This document shows, piece after piece, positions 51,875-59,492 of a stretch of DNA of 64,000 nucleotides. The first letter of the stretch is position 1; each line of letters starts with the position of its first letter. This stretch comes from Microbacterium caowuchunii (GTDB taxonomy: Bacteria > Actinomycetota > Actinomycetes > Actinomycetales > Microbacteriaceae). Where the stretch lies: NCBI RefSeq assembly GCF_008727755.1, contig NZ_CP044231.1, positions 2,728,001 through 2,792,000 of the forward strand. The letters run 5' to 3'. The notes beneath the pieces were generated by a model that was not told the DNA's origin, searched no databases, and was given only the letters and a program-made list of their open reading frames with translations. The position numbers and the translations under genes were made by a program.

Positions 51875-53454
51875 CCCGCCGCCCCTTCCTGCTCATCCGC
51901 ATCGACGGGGGCGAGCCCCGCGGCCTCCTGTGCGCGCTCGTCGCCGGCCGCGGCCGCGAGGATCTGCACCTGCGATGCATCCGGTCCGAACTCGGCCGCG
52001 ATCCGCCCCTCCCGCATCACCAGGATGCGATCCGAGATCCGCAGCACCTCACCCAGATCGCTCGTGGTGACCAGGACGGCCGCGCCGTCGTCGGCGAGTC
52101 CGGAGACGATCCGGTGGATCTCCTCCTTCGCACCGATGTCGACCCCCTGGGTGGGTTCGGCCAGCACGAGCAGACGCGGGGGCTGCACGAGCTGGCGCGC
52201 GAGGATGACCTTCTGTGCGTTGCCGCCGCTCATCGCCGAGATCGGCTGACGCGCGGAGGGGGTCTTGATCGACAGCCGGGCGATCATGTCGTCTGCGATG
52301 GCGGTCTCCCGCCGGCCGCTCACCCAGCCGCGGACAGCGCTGAGGACGCCGAGCGCGCCGATGGTGATGTTGAAGGCGATGGACTGGAAGGCGAAGGATC
52401 CCTGCGCGGACCGGTTGGCCGGGAGCATCGAGATCCCCTCGCGCTTGGCCTGCCGAGGATTGGCGAACCGTCGCGCGCCACCGTCGTACCAGAGCGTGCC
52501 CTCCGTGACCGGGACCATTCCGTACACGGCGGCGGCGACATCCCCGGCCCCCGAACCGATGAGCCCGTACACTCCGACGATCTCACCCGCGGCGACCTGC
52601 AGGTCGACCCCGTGGAAGCGGTCACCGCTCGCGAGCGACTCGAGCCGCAGCACGGGCGCGCCGCGCGATGCCGCGGCATCGTCGCGCCGCGAGGCCGTCA
52701 CGATTCCGCCCACCATGAGCTCCGCGATCTGCCGGACGCTGAGCTCCGCGATGGGGCGCGTCGTGATCGTCCGGCCGTCGCGCATGACGGTGACGCGGTC
52801 GGCGATGCGGAACAGCTCGTCCAGGCGGTGGGAGATGTAGATCACCGAGACCCCGGTCCCGGTCAGGCGCCGGATCACGGCGAACAGCACCTCGATCTCA
52901 CTGTCCGTGAGGATCGCGGACGGTTCGTCGAGGATGAGGACGGAGGCCTCGGCGGCGAGCGCCTTCGCGATCGACACCTGCTGCTGCTCCGCGATGGAGA
53001 GCTGTCCCACCGGGACCGTCGAGACCCGGTCGGGGAGCCCCACGGTCGCCAGGAGGGTGTGCATCTGCTCGGCCTGCGCAGACCAGTCGATGCGCCCCGC
53101 CCGGGTGATCTCCCGCCCGACGAAGACGTTCTCCGCGACGGACAGCTCCGGGAACAGCTGCGGCTCCTGGTAGACCGTCTGCACCCCGAGGCCGATGGCA
53201 TCGGATGTGGACGAGATGCTGACGTCCCGCCCGTCGTAGCGGATCGTGCCGCCGTCTGCCCGCTCGGCACCGGAGAGGATCTTGATCAGGGTCGACTTGC
53301 CGGCTCCGTTCTCGCCCACGAGGGCGTGGACCTCGCCGGGGGCGACGATCAGGTCGGCGTGGCGGATGGCGCGCACACCCCCGTAGTTCTTGTGGATGTC
53401 GGTGAGCTCGATACGCGCCGCGCCCGGAGGCGCGGGGTCGGTGGTTCCAGGCAC
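51871..53454 (-). CDS. Sugar ABC transporter ATP-binding protein (second system, two ATPase domains)
   Basis: The 527-residue tandem ATPase has Walker A GENGAGKST (about residues 49-57), signature LSIAEQQQVSIAKALA and Walker B LILDEPSAILTDSE in the first half. The second half has a degenerate P-loop (GLIGSGAGD), signature MSGGNAQKVILARQL and Walker B LLVLAEPTQGVDIG, where the usual aspartate is replaced by Ala-Glu. This degeneracy of the second half is common in RbsA-type proteins. It starts at GTG with GGAG upstream and overlaps the first permease gene. Confidence 0.9.
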   Translation of the reverse strand: MPGTTDPAPPGAARIELTDIHKNYGGVRAIRHADLIVAPGEVHALVGENGAGKSTLIKILSGAERADGGTIRYDGRDVSISSTSDAIGLGVQTVYQEPQLFPELSVAENVFVGREITRAGRIDWSAQAEQMHTLLATVGLPDRVSTVPVGQLSIAEQQQVSIAKALAAEASVLILDEPSAILTDSEIEVLFAVIRRLTGTGVSVIYISHRLDELFRIADRVTVMRDGRTITTRPIAELSVRQIAELMVGGIVTASRRDDAAASRGAPVLRLESLASGDRFHGVDLQVAAGEIVGVYGLIGSGAGDVAAAVYGMVPVTEGTLWYDGGARRFANPRQAKREGISMLPANRSAQGSFAFQSIAFNITIGALGVLSAVRGWVSGRRETAIADDMIARLSIKTPSARQPISAMSGGNAQKVILARQLVQPPRLLVLAEPTQGVDIGAKEEIHRIVSGLADDGAAVLVTTSDLGEVLRISDRILVMREGRIAAEFGPDASQVQILAAAAGDERAQEAAGLAPVDADEQEGAAG

Positions 53455-53477
53455 GGTGCTCCGATCTTCTGGAGGTG

Positions 53478-53501
53478 CGGGGCGGGCACGGGCCCGCCCC
53501 G
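53478..53501 (-). other. Strong hairpin after the second binding-protein gene
   Basis: CGGGGCGGGC (53478-53487) and GCCCGCCCCG (53492-53501) form a 10-bp GC stem with a four-base loop. It lies 10 bases after the binding-protein stop and before the ATPase start, with no T run. It occupies the same operon position as the double hairpin in the tetritol-type operon. Confidence 0.6.
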
Positions 53502-53511
53502 TACCGGTTGC

Positions 53512-54546
53512 TCAGTAGTCGAACTCGTCGACGTTCTCGGTGGTGATCCGCAGGGCCGGGCCGAGCAGCAGCTGCTTCTCGTCCGGGAAGTACTCGACCG
53601 CGCTGAGCTCCTCGCTCACGTCGTTCGTGTCCTGGAACCCGTTCCCTTCCGCCAGTTGCAGTCCCGCCCATCCGGTGAGGTATCCGAGCTGCTCCACGTT
53701 CCACAGGATGGACGCCGACGAGGAACCGTCCTCGAGGTAGTCCTTCATGGACTGCGGGGTGCCCAGCCCCACCGTGAAGACCTGCCCGATCTTTCCCGCA
53801 TCCCGCACCGCCTGCGCGACGCCCGGCGCCGAGGAGGTGCATTCGCCGACGAGACCGGTGAGGTCCGGGTGCGCGTTCATCAGATCGGTGGCCATCGCGG
53901 TGGCGGCAGCCTGGTCCTCGCCCGCGTAGACGATGTCCACGATCTCGGCGTCCGGGTACTCCTCCGCGGTATAGGCCTCCTGCACCTCGATCCACGCGTT
54001 CAGGTTGGCCGCGGTCTCACCGCAGGAGACGATCGCATACTTCCCCGAGCCGCCCATGGCCTCCAGCAGCGCATCCGTCAGCCCCTGACCGATGCCCTCC
54101 ACCGATGCCTGGTTGACGAAGACCTCCCGCACCGAGTTGGGTGCGTCGGTGTCACTGGTGGCCACCTTGATGCCCGCGTCCGCCGCCTCCTGGAGGAGCG
54201 GCGCCATGGAATCGGGGTCGTTGGGCGCGACGATCAGCACGTCGACGCCCTGCTGGATGAACGAGCGGACGATGTCGGCCTGGGCCGCGGCATCCGCCGT
54301 CGTGGGGCCCTGATAGAGCCACTCGAAGCCGAGTTCCTCCGCCGCCTGCTGACCGCCGGTGTTCATCGCCTCGAAGTAGGGGATCCCCTGGAGCTTGGGC
54401 ACGAACGCGACCGTGACGTCGCCGTCGCCACCGGCGTCCGCTCCCCCGGTGTCCGCGGTGCCGCCGGTGTCACGGGACGTGCACCCCGCCAGCACGAGCG
54501 ATGCCGCGACCGTCAGCGTGCCGAGCGCTATGAGCTTCTTTCGCAT
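53512..54546 (-). CDS. Sugar ABC transporter substrate-binding lipoprotein (RhaS/LsrB-like)
   Basis: The 344-residue product has a lipoprotein signal with lipobox LAGC (about residues 19-22) and an Asp/Gly/Thr linker. The type I periplasmic-binding fold follows, beginning VTVAFVPKLQGIPYFEAMNT (about 49-68) and IVRSFIQQGVDVLIVAPNDP. The early VPKLxGIPYF element and later AIVSCGETAANLNAWIEVQE fit the rhamnose/autoinducer-2 binding branch. AGAGGAAG precedes the ATG. It is first in the four-gene transporter operon. The ligand may be rhamnose (the rha cluster is 2 kb away), or the ketose or polyol handled by the epimerase; sequence alone does not decide. Confidence 0.85.
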   Translation of the reverse strand: MRKKLIALGTLTVAASLVLAGCTSRDTGGTADTGGADAGGDGDVTVAFVPKLQGIPYFEAMNTGGQQAAEELGFEWLYQGPTTADAAAQADIVRSFIQQGVDVLIVAPNDPDSMAPLLQEAADAGIKVATSDTDAPNSVREVFVNQASVEGIGQGLTDALLEAMGGSGKYAIVSCGETAANLNAWIEVQEAYTAEEYPDAEIVDIVYAGEDQAAATAMATDLMNAHPDLTGLVGECTSSAPGVAQAVRDAGKIGQVFTVGLGTPQSMKDYLEDGSSSASILWNVEQLGYLTGWAGLQLAEGNGFQDTNDVSEELSAVEYFPDEKQLLLGPALRITTENVDEFDY

Positions 54547-54620
54547 GTGTGTCTTCCTCTCTGAAGGGATGCCACGGCGGCGTCGCCGCGACCGGAGCCG
54601 GCTTCCACGCCGGCCGCTTC

Positions 54621-55445
54621 TCAGCCGACCTCCACCATCGGCGCACCGACCTCGTCCGGATGTCGTCCCCCCGGATGTACAGGACAGCGATCGACCTGCA
54701 CGCCCTCCTCCCGCCAACGCGCGGCGTCCTCGTCGGAGAAGCCGGTGTCGGTGATGAGCCGTGTGACCCGGCCGGTGGCCGCGAAGCTGTGCAGGCCGAA
54801 TCCGTCGGCCTTGCCCGAGTCGAACAGGCCCACGACCTCGCGCGCGGCATCCACGATGACGCGTTTGCTCTCCGCCTCCGCGACCGACAACTCCAGCAGA
54901 CCGCGCTCGATCGACAGTGCGGCCAGGCCCAGGAACGCGTGGGCGACCCGGCCCCGTCCGGAGAGCACCTCGGAGACGTCTCCGACGGTCGATGCCGAGG
55001 TGCGACGGATGGTTCCGCCCATCAGCACGACGGTCGCGTTCGACTCCTCGACGAGCACGGTGGCGCTGCGCAGGGAGTTGGTCACCACCACGAGGTCCCG
55101 GTGCCCGAGCAGTTCGAGGGCGAGGAAGTACGCGGAGGTCGACGAATCGAGTGCGATCACATCGCCGTTGCGCACGAGCGCAGCGGCGTGCCGGGCCACG
55201 GCCTTCTTCGCCGCGACACCCCGGCTGAGCCGGTCGGCGAAGGAGCCCTCCTCCGCCGGGGCGGCCGCTCGCGCACCGCCGCGGACCCGCTGCAGGAGCG
55301 AGCGCCGTTCGAGCGCGTGCAGATCCTTCCGGATGGTGACCGCCGACACCCCGAACCGTTGCGCCAGCTCGCTGACGGACACCTGTCCCTGGTGTTCGAG
55401 CGCCGCGAGGATGCCGTCGACCCGCACGACACTGTCGATCTCCAC
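54621..55445 (-). CDS. DeoR family transcriptional regulator (second system)
   Basis: The product is 274 residues from a GTG placed just before the conserved N-terminal helix VEIDSVVRVDGILAALEHQG; a GTG 11 codons earlier is an alternative. The helix-turn-helix is VSELAQRFGVSAVTIRKDLH (about residues 23-42). The DeoRC effector domain follows, with DVIALDSSTSAYFLALELLG and DLVVVTNSLRSATVL. It lies 74 bases downstream of the transporter's binding-protein start on the same strand and is divergent from the epimerase gene. The intergenic DNA holds GTTTCG-type repeats, the usual DeoR binding pattern, so it probably controls both the epimerase and the transporter. Confidence 0.85.
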   Translation of the reverse strand: MEIDSVVRVDGILAALEHQGQVSVSELAQRFGVSAVTIRKDLHALERRSLLQRVRGGARAAAPAEEGSFADRLSRGVAAKKAVARHAAALVRNGDVIALDSSTSAYFLALELLGHRDLVVVTNSLRSATVLVEESNATVVLMGGTIRRTSASTVGDVSEVLSGRGRVAHAFLGLAALSIERGLLELSVAEAESKRVIVDAAREVVGLFDSGKADGFGLHSFAATGRVTRLITDTGFSDEDAARWREEGVQVDRCPVHPGGRHPDEVGAPMVEVG

Positions 55446-55550
55446 CGAGCCACCCCGCCCTTCGCCGCCCCCGGCCACGGTGCCGGGGGTCGTGTAACGG
55501 GGAAGCTAATGCATGGCGAAAGGCTCGTCAATGCTCTGGAAGCTGCATCC

Positions 55551-55603
55551 GGGTTTCGTGCGAAACCCACACCGTTGACGCACGAAACCCCACGCAGTAT
55601 CGT
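55551..55603 (+). promoter_or_regulatory. Epimerase promoter with GTTTCG/CGAAAC operator repeats
   Basis: GGGTTTCG (55551-55558) and CGAAACCC (55561-55568) form a perfect dyad, and a third half-site CACGAAACCC lies at 55581-55590. They surround a promoter TTGACG (55575-55580), 17 bases, TATCGT (55598-55603), placed 54 bases before the epimerase ATG. The third half-site is inside the spacer. Repeated TTTCG-type elements are typical DeoR/GlpR sites, and the divergent gene encodes a DeoR protein. Confidence 0.65.
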
Positions 55604-55656
55604 CTGGCAACCGGATCCAACGGCGTCGACGTCGACGCGGACGAGAGGAGCGACAC

Positions 55657-56529
55657 ATGACGCAATTCGGGTCGCACGGGCTGGTCTGGTCGGGAACCTT
55701 CGACGCCGAGGGTTTCCGCCACGCCGTGCGGAAGAACGCCGAGGCGGGCTTCGACATCCTGGAGATCCCGCTGCTCGACCCGTTCGCCTTCGACGTCGAC
55801 GCCGGACGCGCCGTCGTCGAGCAGGAGGGCGTCACCGTGACGGCCTCGCTCGGACTGAGCGCCGCGACCGACATCAGCGGCGACGACCCGGACAGGGTCG
55901 CCGCCGGGGAGCGGCTGCTCCTCCGCGCCGTCGACGTCGTGGCCGCGCTCGGCGGGCGATACCTCGCCGGCGTGATCTACGGCGCGATGCGCAAGCACGA
56001 GGCTCCCGCCACCGAATCCGGTCGCCGGAACGGCATCGAGGTGCTGCGCCGCGTCGCCGACCACGCGCAGGCCGCCGGAGTGGTCCTCGCTCTCGAGGTG
56101 GTCAACCGGTACGAGACCAACATCATCAACACCGCCCGCCAGGGCGTCGTCTACCTCCGCGAGATCGGGCACGACAACATCCGGCTGCATCTGGACACGT
56201 ACCACATGAACATCGAGGAGTCGGGGATGTTCGAGCCGTTCCTCGAGGCCGCACCGATGCTCGGCTACGTCCACATCGGTGAGAGCCACCGCGGGTACCT
56301 GGGCACCGGCACGGTGGACTTCGACGCGACCTTCCGCGCCCTCGCGCACATCGGGTACGACGGCCCCATCGTGTTCGAGTCCTTCTCCACCGCCATCGTC
56401 GACCCGAACCTGAGCAACACGCTGGGCGTGTGGCGGAACCTCTGGGACGACAACGAGGACCTCGGCCGCCACGCGCTGGCGTTCATGCGGGGACGGCATC
56501 GTGCGGTCGAGACGATCGCCCTGCACTGA
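55657..56529 (+). CDS. D-tagatose 3-epimerase/D-psicose 3-epimerase family sugar epimerase
   Basis: The 290-residue TIM barrel has the family's metal-binding glutamate in LALEVVNRYETNIINTARQG (about residue 149). It also has aspartate and histidine in HLDTYHMNIEESGMF, histidine and arginine in YVHIGESHRGYLGTGTVDF, and the final glutamate in IVFESFS. This is the D-tagatose/D-psicose (allulose) 3-epimerase pattern. Some relatives act on L-ribulose or ketoses formed from polyols. GAGAGGAG precedes the ATG. It is divergent from the DeoR gene, with operator-like repeats between. It probably links a rare ketose imported by the neighbouring ABC system to central metabolism. Confidence 0.85.
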   Translation: MTQFGSHGLVWSGTFDAEGFRHAVRKNAEAGFDILEIPLLDPFAFDVDAGRAVVEQEGVTVTASLGLSAATDISGDDPDRVAAGERLLLRAVDVVAALGGRYLAGVIYGAMRKHEAPATESGRRNGIEVLRRVADHAQAAGVVLALEVVNRYETNIINTARQGVVYLREIGHDNIRLHLDTYHMNIEESGMFEPFLEAAPMLGYVHIGESHRGYLGTGTVDFDATFRALAHIGYDGPIVFESFSTAIVDPNLSNTLGVWRNLWDDNEDLGRHALAFMRGRHRAVETIALH

Positions 56530-56620
56530 GCGCGGCGTGTGCACGAGCCGCCGCAGGGCGCGCCGGTCACGGGCGCCGACACACCGGGCACACGCGACGG
56601 CGTCGTGCGCACGCCGGGGC

Positions 56621-56677
56621 GCGGCGCGGGAGGTGGGCCGGGATGCGGAGCGGGATGCGGCGCGGGAGGTGGGCCGG
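56621..56677. repeat. 21-bp GC-rich direct repeat between epimerase and LacI genes
   Basis: An identical 21-base unit (beginning GCGGCGCGGGAGGTGGGC) occurs at 56621-56641 and 56657-56677, with a short GGATGCGG-containing spacer. It lies in the 157-base gap between two convergent genes. No hairpin terminator is obvious. Confidence 0.75.
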
Positions 56678-56686
56678 CAGGCGGCC

Positions 56687-57688
56687 TCAGCCGCGGGTCG
56701 AGTCCCGCACCACCAGCTCGGGTTCGAACCGCACCTGCCGGTCCAGCCCGGCGTCGGTCCCCTCGGCCAGGAGCAGTTCCACCGCGCGCCGGCCGATGAG
56801 TGCGGCGGGCTGGCGGATGGAGCTCAGCGGCACGACCGCCGCGGCGGCGAAGTCGATGTCGTCGTAGCCCACGATCGCGATCTCCTCGGGGATCCGCAGG
56901 GCGCCGCTGCCGGCGAGACTCTGCAGCAGCCCCAGGGCGACCAGGTCGTTGGCCGCGAACACCGCGTCCGGGCGCAGCTCGGGGGGGCGGGCCGCGATCC
57001 GCTCGCCGGCGGCGCGCCCCTCGGCAACCGTGGGCGCCCGGGTGCCGATCACCTCGAGCGAGGCGTCGGCGACCTCGGCCACCGCACGTTCCGCGCCCTC
57101 CAGCCGGTCCGCCACCTGCCGGAGCCCGAGCGGCCCGCCGACGAAGGCGACCCGGCGGCGGCCCAGGCCGGTGAGGTGGGCGGCTGCCAGTCCGCCCCCC
57201 ACGACGTCGTCGACGGACACGGAAGGGATGGTCGTGTCCCGCGAGGCCCGGTCCACCAGGACGACCGGGATGCCGCGGGCGGGCAGCCCCGCCAGTCGCG
57301 GCGAGGGGTCGGAGACCGGTGTCGCCAGGATCCCGAAGACACGCTGCTCCTCGAAGAGGTCGAGGTGCGTCGACTCCCGGTCGACCCGATCGTCGCTGTT
57401 GGCGATGAGGACCGACAGCCCGTGCTCCGCGGCACGCTCCTCCGCTCCCCGGGCGATGTCCATGAAGAACGGGTTGCGCGCGTCCAGCACCATCAGACCG
57501 ATCGTGCGGCTACGGCCGGCTCGCAACTGACGCGCGGCGTCGTTGCGGACGAAACCGAGCTCCTCGATCGCCGCCTGCACCCGGGAGAGCGTCTCCGGCG
57601 CGACCCGGTCGGGCTTGTTGAGGGCATTGGAGACGGTGCCCACCGATACTCCGGCCGCGGCCGCGACATCACGCACGCTCACCTGCAT
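56687..57688 (-). CDS. LacI family regulator of the rhamnose cluster
   Basis: The 333-residue product has the LacI helix-turn-helix SVRDVAAAAGVSVGTVSNAL (residues 3-22), a hinge (FVRNDAARQLRAGRSRTIGL) and the PBP-like effector domain to the C-terminus (DAVFAANDLVALGLLQSLAG). It is divergent from the mutarotase gene. The 212-base gap and the space before rhaI contain three copies of a TGAAACGATTCA-type palindrome with a central CG, as LacI proteins bind. It is therefore the likely rhamnose-responsive repressor (RhaR-type of actinobacteria), acting also on its own gene through the site at 57749. Confidence 0.88.
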   Translation of the reverse strand: MQVSVRDVAAAAGVSVGTVSNALNKPDRVAPETLSRVQAAIEELGFVRNDAARQLRAGRSRTIGLMVLDARNPFFMDIARGAEERAAEHGLSVLIANSDDRVDRESTHLDLFEEQRVFGILATPVSDPSPRLAGLPARGIPVVLVDRASRDTTIPSVSVDDVVGGGLAAAHLTGLGRRRVAFVGGPLGLRQVADRLEGAERAVAEVADASLEVIGTRAPTVAEGRAAGERIAARPPELRPDAVFAANDLVALGLLQSLAGSGALRIPEEIAIVGYDDIDFAAAAVVPLSSIRQPAALIGRRAVELLLAEGTDAGLDRQVRFEPELVVRDSTRG

Positions 57689-57748
57689 CCCGACGCCCCC
57701 TTCGTCATCAGCACTCTAGGGGATGACCCGTCTGAACGGTGCCGGGGT

Positions 57749-57760
57749 TGAAACGAATCA
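57749..57760. promoter_or_regulatory. LacI-type operator upstream of the rhamnose regulator gene
   Basis: TGAAACGAATCA, 61 bases upstream of the lacI-type start codon, matches the palindrome TGAAnCGnTTCA with one mismatch (AATCA for ATTCA). It is the nearest of three copies to the regulator gene, so autoregulation is likely. Confidence 0.55.
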
Positions 57761-57790
57761 GCATGAACGGAGGACGACACTCTCGGCCGT

Positions 57791-57848
57791 TTGACAGGAA
57801 CGCCGACCCCGGCATATCGTCTCTTGACACAGGGGCTGAAACGATTCA
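57791..57848 (+). promoter_or_regulatory. Promoter and LacI-type operator of the rhamnose operon
   Basis: TTGACA (57791-57796) with TATCGT (57815-57820) 18 bases on forms a promoter ahead of the mutarotase gene. TGAAACGATTCA (57837-57848) lies just downstream of the expected transcription start, where a bound repressor would block elongation. A second TTGACA at 57824-57829 lacks a good -10. Confidence 0.6.
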
Positions 57849-57900
57849 TCGCAGGGTCCCTCAACGACGAGGGCAGGTGTCTTCGTCGAGAAAGGCACCC

Positions 57901-58245
57901 ATGACCCGCGTCTGCTTCGAGCTCCAGATCGCGCCCGACCTCGTCGACGAGTACGTGGCGCGGCACTCCCCCGTCCACCCCGAGATGCTCGCCGAGATCG
58001 CCGCATCCGGACGCCGCAACTACTCGCTGTTCCTCGGCGAGGGTGGCCGCCTCATCGGTTACTACGAGACCGACGACGACGCGGCGGCACAGGCGTACCT
58101 CGCCGCCTCCCCCGTGGCGGCGCGCTGGGAAGCCGAGATGTCCCGCTTCTTCGTCGGCCTCGACGGTCGCCCCGACCAGGCGGCGACGCCGCTGACCGAG
58201 GTCTTCCACCTCGCCGATCAGATCGCCGGTACGCAGCCCTCCTGA
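57901..58245 (+). CDS. rhaM: L-rhamnose mutarotase
   Basis: The 114-residue product is of the RhaM/YiiL type, a small ferredoxin-like-fold protein that interconverts the alpha and beta anomers of L-rhamnose. Recognisable features are CFELQIAPDLVDEYVARHSP with the catalytic histidine, MLAEIAASGRRNYSLFLGEG, and LIGYYETDD, followed by WEAEMSRFF. AAAGG precedes the ATG. It is the first gene of the rhamnose catabolic genes on the plus strand, and supplies the anomer used by RhaI. Confidence 0.9.
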   Translation: MTRVCFELQIAPDLVDEYVARHSPVHPEMLAEIAASGRRNYSLFLGEGGRLIGYYETDDDAAAQAYLAASPVAARWEAEMSRFFVGLDGRPDQAATPLTEVFHLADQIAGTQPS

Positions 58246-58295
58246 CCCATCCCCTCCGGCGCCGGACACCGACGACGCCGTTCCGCACGTTAGTT

Positions 58296-58307
58296 TGAAA
58301 CGATTCA
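58296..58307. promoter_or_regulatory. LacI-type operator upstream of rhaI
   Basis: TGAAACGATTCA, identical to the site at 57837, lies 20 bases before the rhaI start in the 81-base gap after the mutarotase gene. This implies that rhaI has its own regulated promoter or an internal control point. Confidence 0.6.
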
Positions 58308-58326
58308 CCACCCGGAAGGTCCCCAC

Positions 58327-59492
58327 ATGACACTGTTCTCCCCCGAACAGCTCGCGACACTCGAGTCGCAGAGCATCGAGCTGCCCAGTTGGGCGTTCGG
58401 CAACTCGGGCACGCGGTTCCGCGTGTTCGGCACCGAGGGCACGCCCCGCGACGTGTTCGAGAAGGTCGCGGACGCGGCCGAGGTCAACCGGCTGACCGGG
58501 CTCGCGCCGTCGGTCGCCCTGCACATCCCGTGGGACAAGGTCGACGACTACGCCGCCCTCCGCCGGCACGCGGAGGACCTGGGCGTCGCCCTCGGCACCG
58601 TCAACTCCAACACCTTCCAGGACGAGGACTACAAGTTCGGCGCCCTGACGCACGAGGACGACCGCATCCGGAACAAAGCGATCGCGCACCACCTCGAGTG
58701 CATCGACGTCATGGACGCCACCGGCTCCCGCGACCTCAAGATCTGGCTCGCCGAGGGCTCCAACTACCCCGGCCAGACCGACATGCGCTCCCGCCAGGAC
58801 CGCCTGAACGACTCGCTGCGCCAGATCTACGCCCGGCTCGGCGAGAACCAGCGCCTGGTGCTCGAGTACAAGTTCTTCGAGCCGTCGTTCTACCACACGG
58901 ACGTCCCGGACTGGGGAACGTCCTACGCCCAGGTCGCGACCCTCGGGGACCGGGCCATGGTGTGCCTGGACACCGGTCACCACGCGCCCGGCACGAACAT
59001 CGAGTTCATCGTCATGCAGCTGCTGCGTCTCGGCAAGCTCGGCTCCTTCGACTTCAACTCGCGCTTCTACGCCGACGACGACCTCATCGTGGGCGCAGCC
59101 GACCCGTTCCAGCTGTTCCGCATCCTGGTCGAGGTCATCCGCGGCGGCGGCCTCAACAACCCCGATGTGGCCTTCATGCTCGACCAGTGCCACAACGTCG
59201 AGGCGAAGATCCCCGGTCAGATCCGCTCCGTGCTCAACGTGCAGGAGATGACGGCACGCGCGCTGCTCATCGACCACGACGCCCTGTCCGCCGCGCAGCG
59301 CGCGAACGACGTGCTGGGCGCTCAGGCGGTCTTCATGGACGCCTTCTACACCGACGTCCGCCCGGCCCTGGCCGAATGGCGAGAATCCCGGGGTCTCCCG
59401 GCCGATCCGATGGCCGCCTACGCGGCCTCCGACTACCAGGCCACCATCGAGGCGCAGCGCGTCGGCGGTACCCAGGCCGGATGGGTGCGTGA
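58327..59492 (+). CDS. rhaI: L-rhamnose isomerase (actinobacterial type) with a one-base frameshift before its stop
   Basis: The TIM-barrel enzyme converts L-rhamnose to L-rhamnulose. It shows PSVALHIPWDKVDDYAALRR, the metal-site region RLVLEYKFFEPSFYHTDVPD, CLDTGHHAPGTNIEFIVMQL, FDFNSRFYADDDLIVGAADP and DQCHNVEAKIPGQIRSVLNV. The frame is clean to residue 386 (GGTQAGW). Then only three Gs occur at 59483-59485; with a fourth, or by slipping back one base, the reading would be Gly-Ala-stop at 59490-59492, overlapping the GTG of the next gene. As written, the frame instead runs on to 60363 through the transporter gene in the wrong frame. This is either a sequencing or assembly error or a genuine frameshift; the catalytic part is intact either way. 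Confidence 0.88.

Noticed and set aside
55551..55590. The GTTTCG/CGAAAC repeats as a terminator for the DeoR gene.
   Set aside because: They are upstream of that gene, not downstream, and surround a promoter for the divergent epimerase gene.
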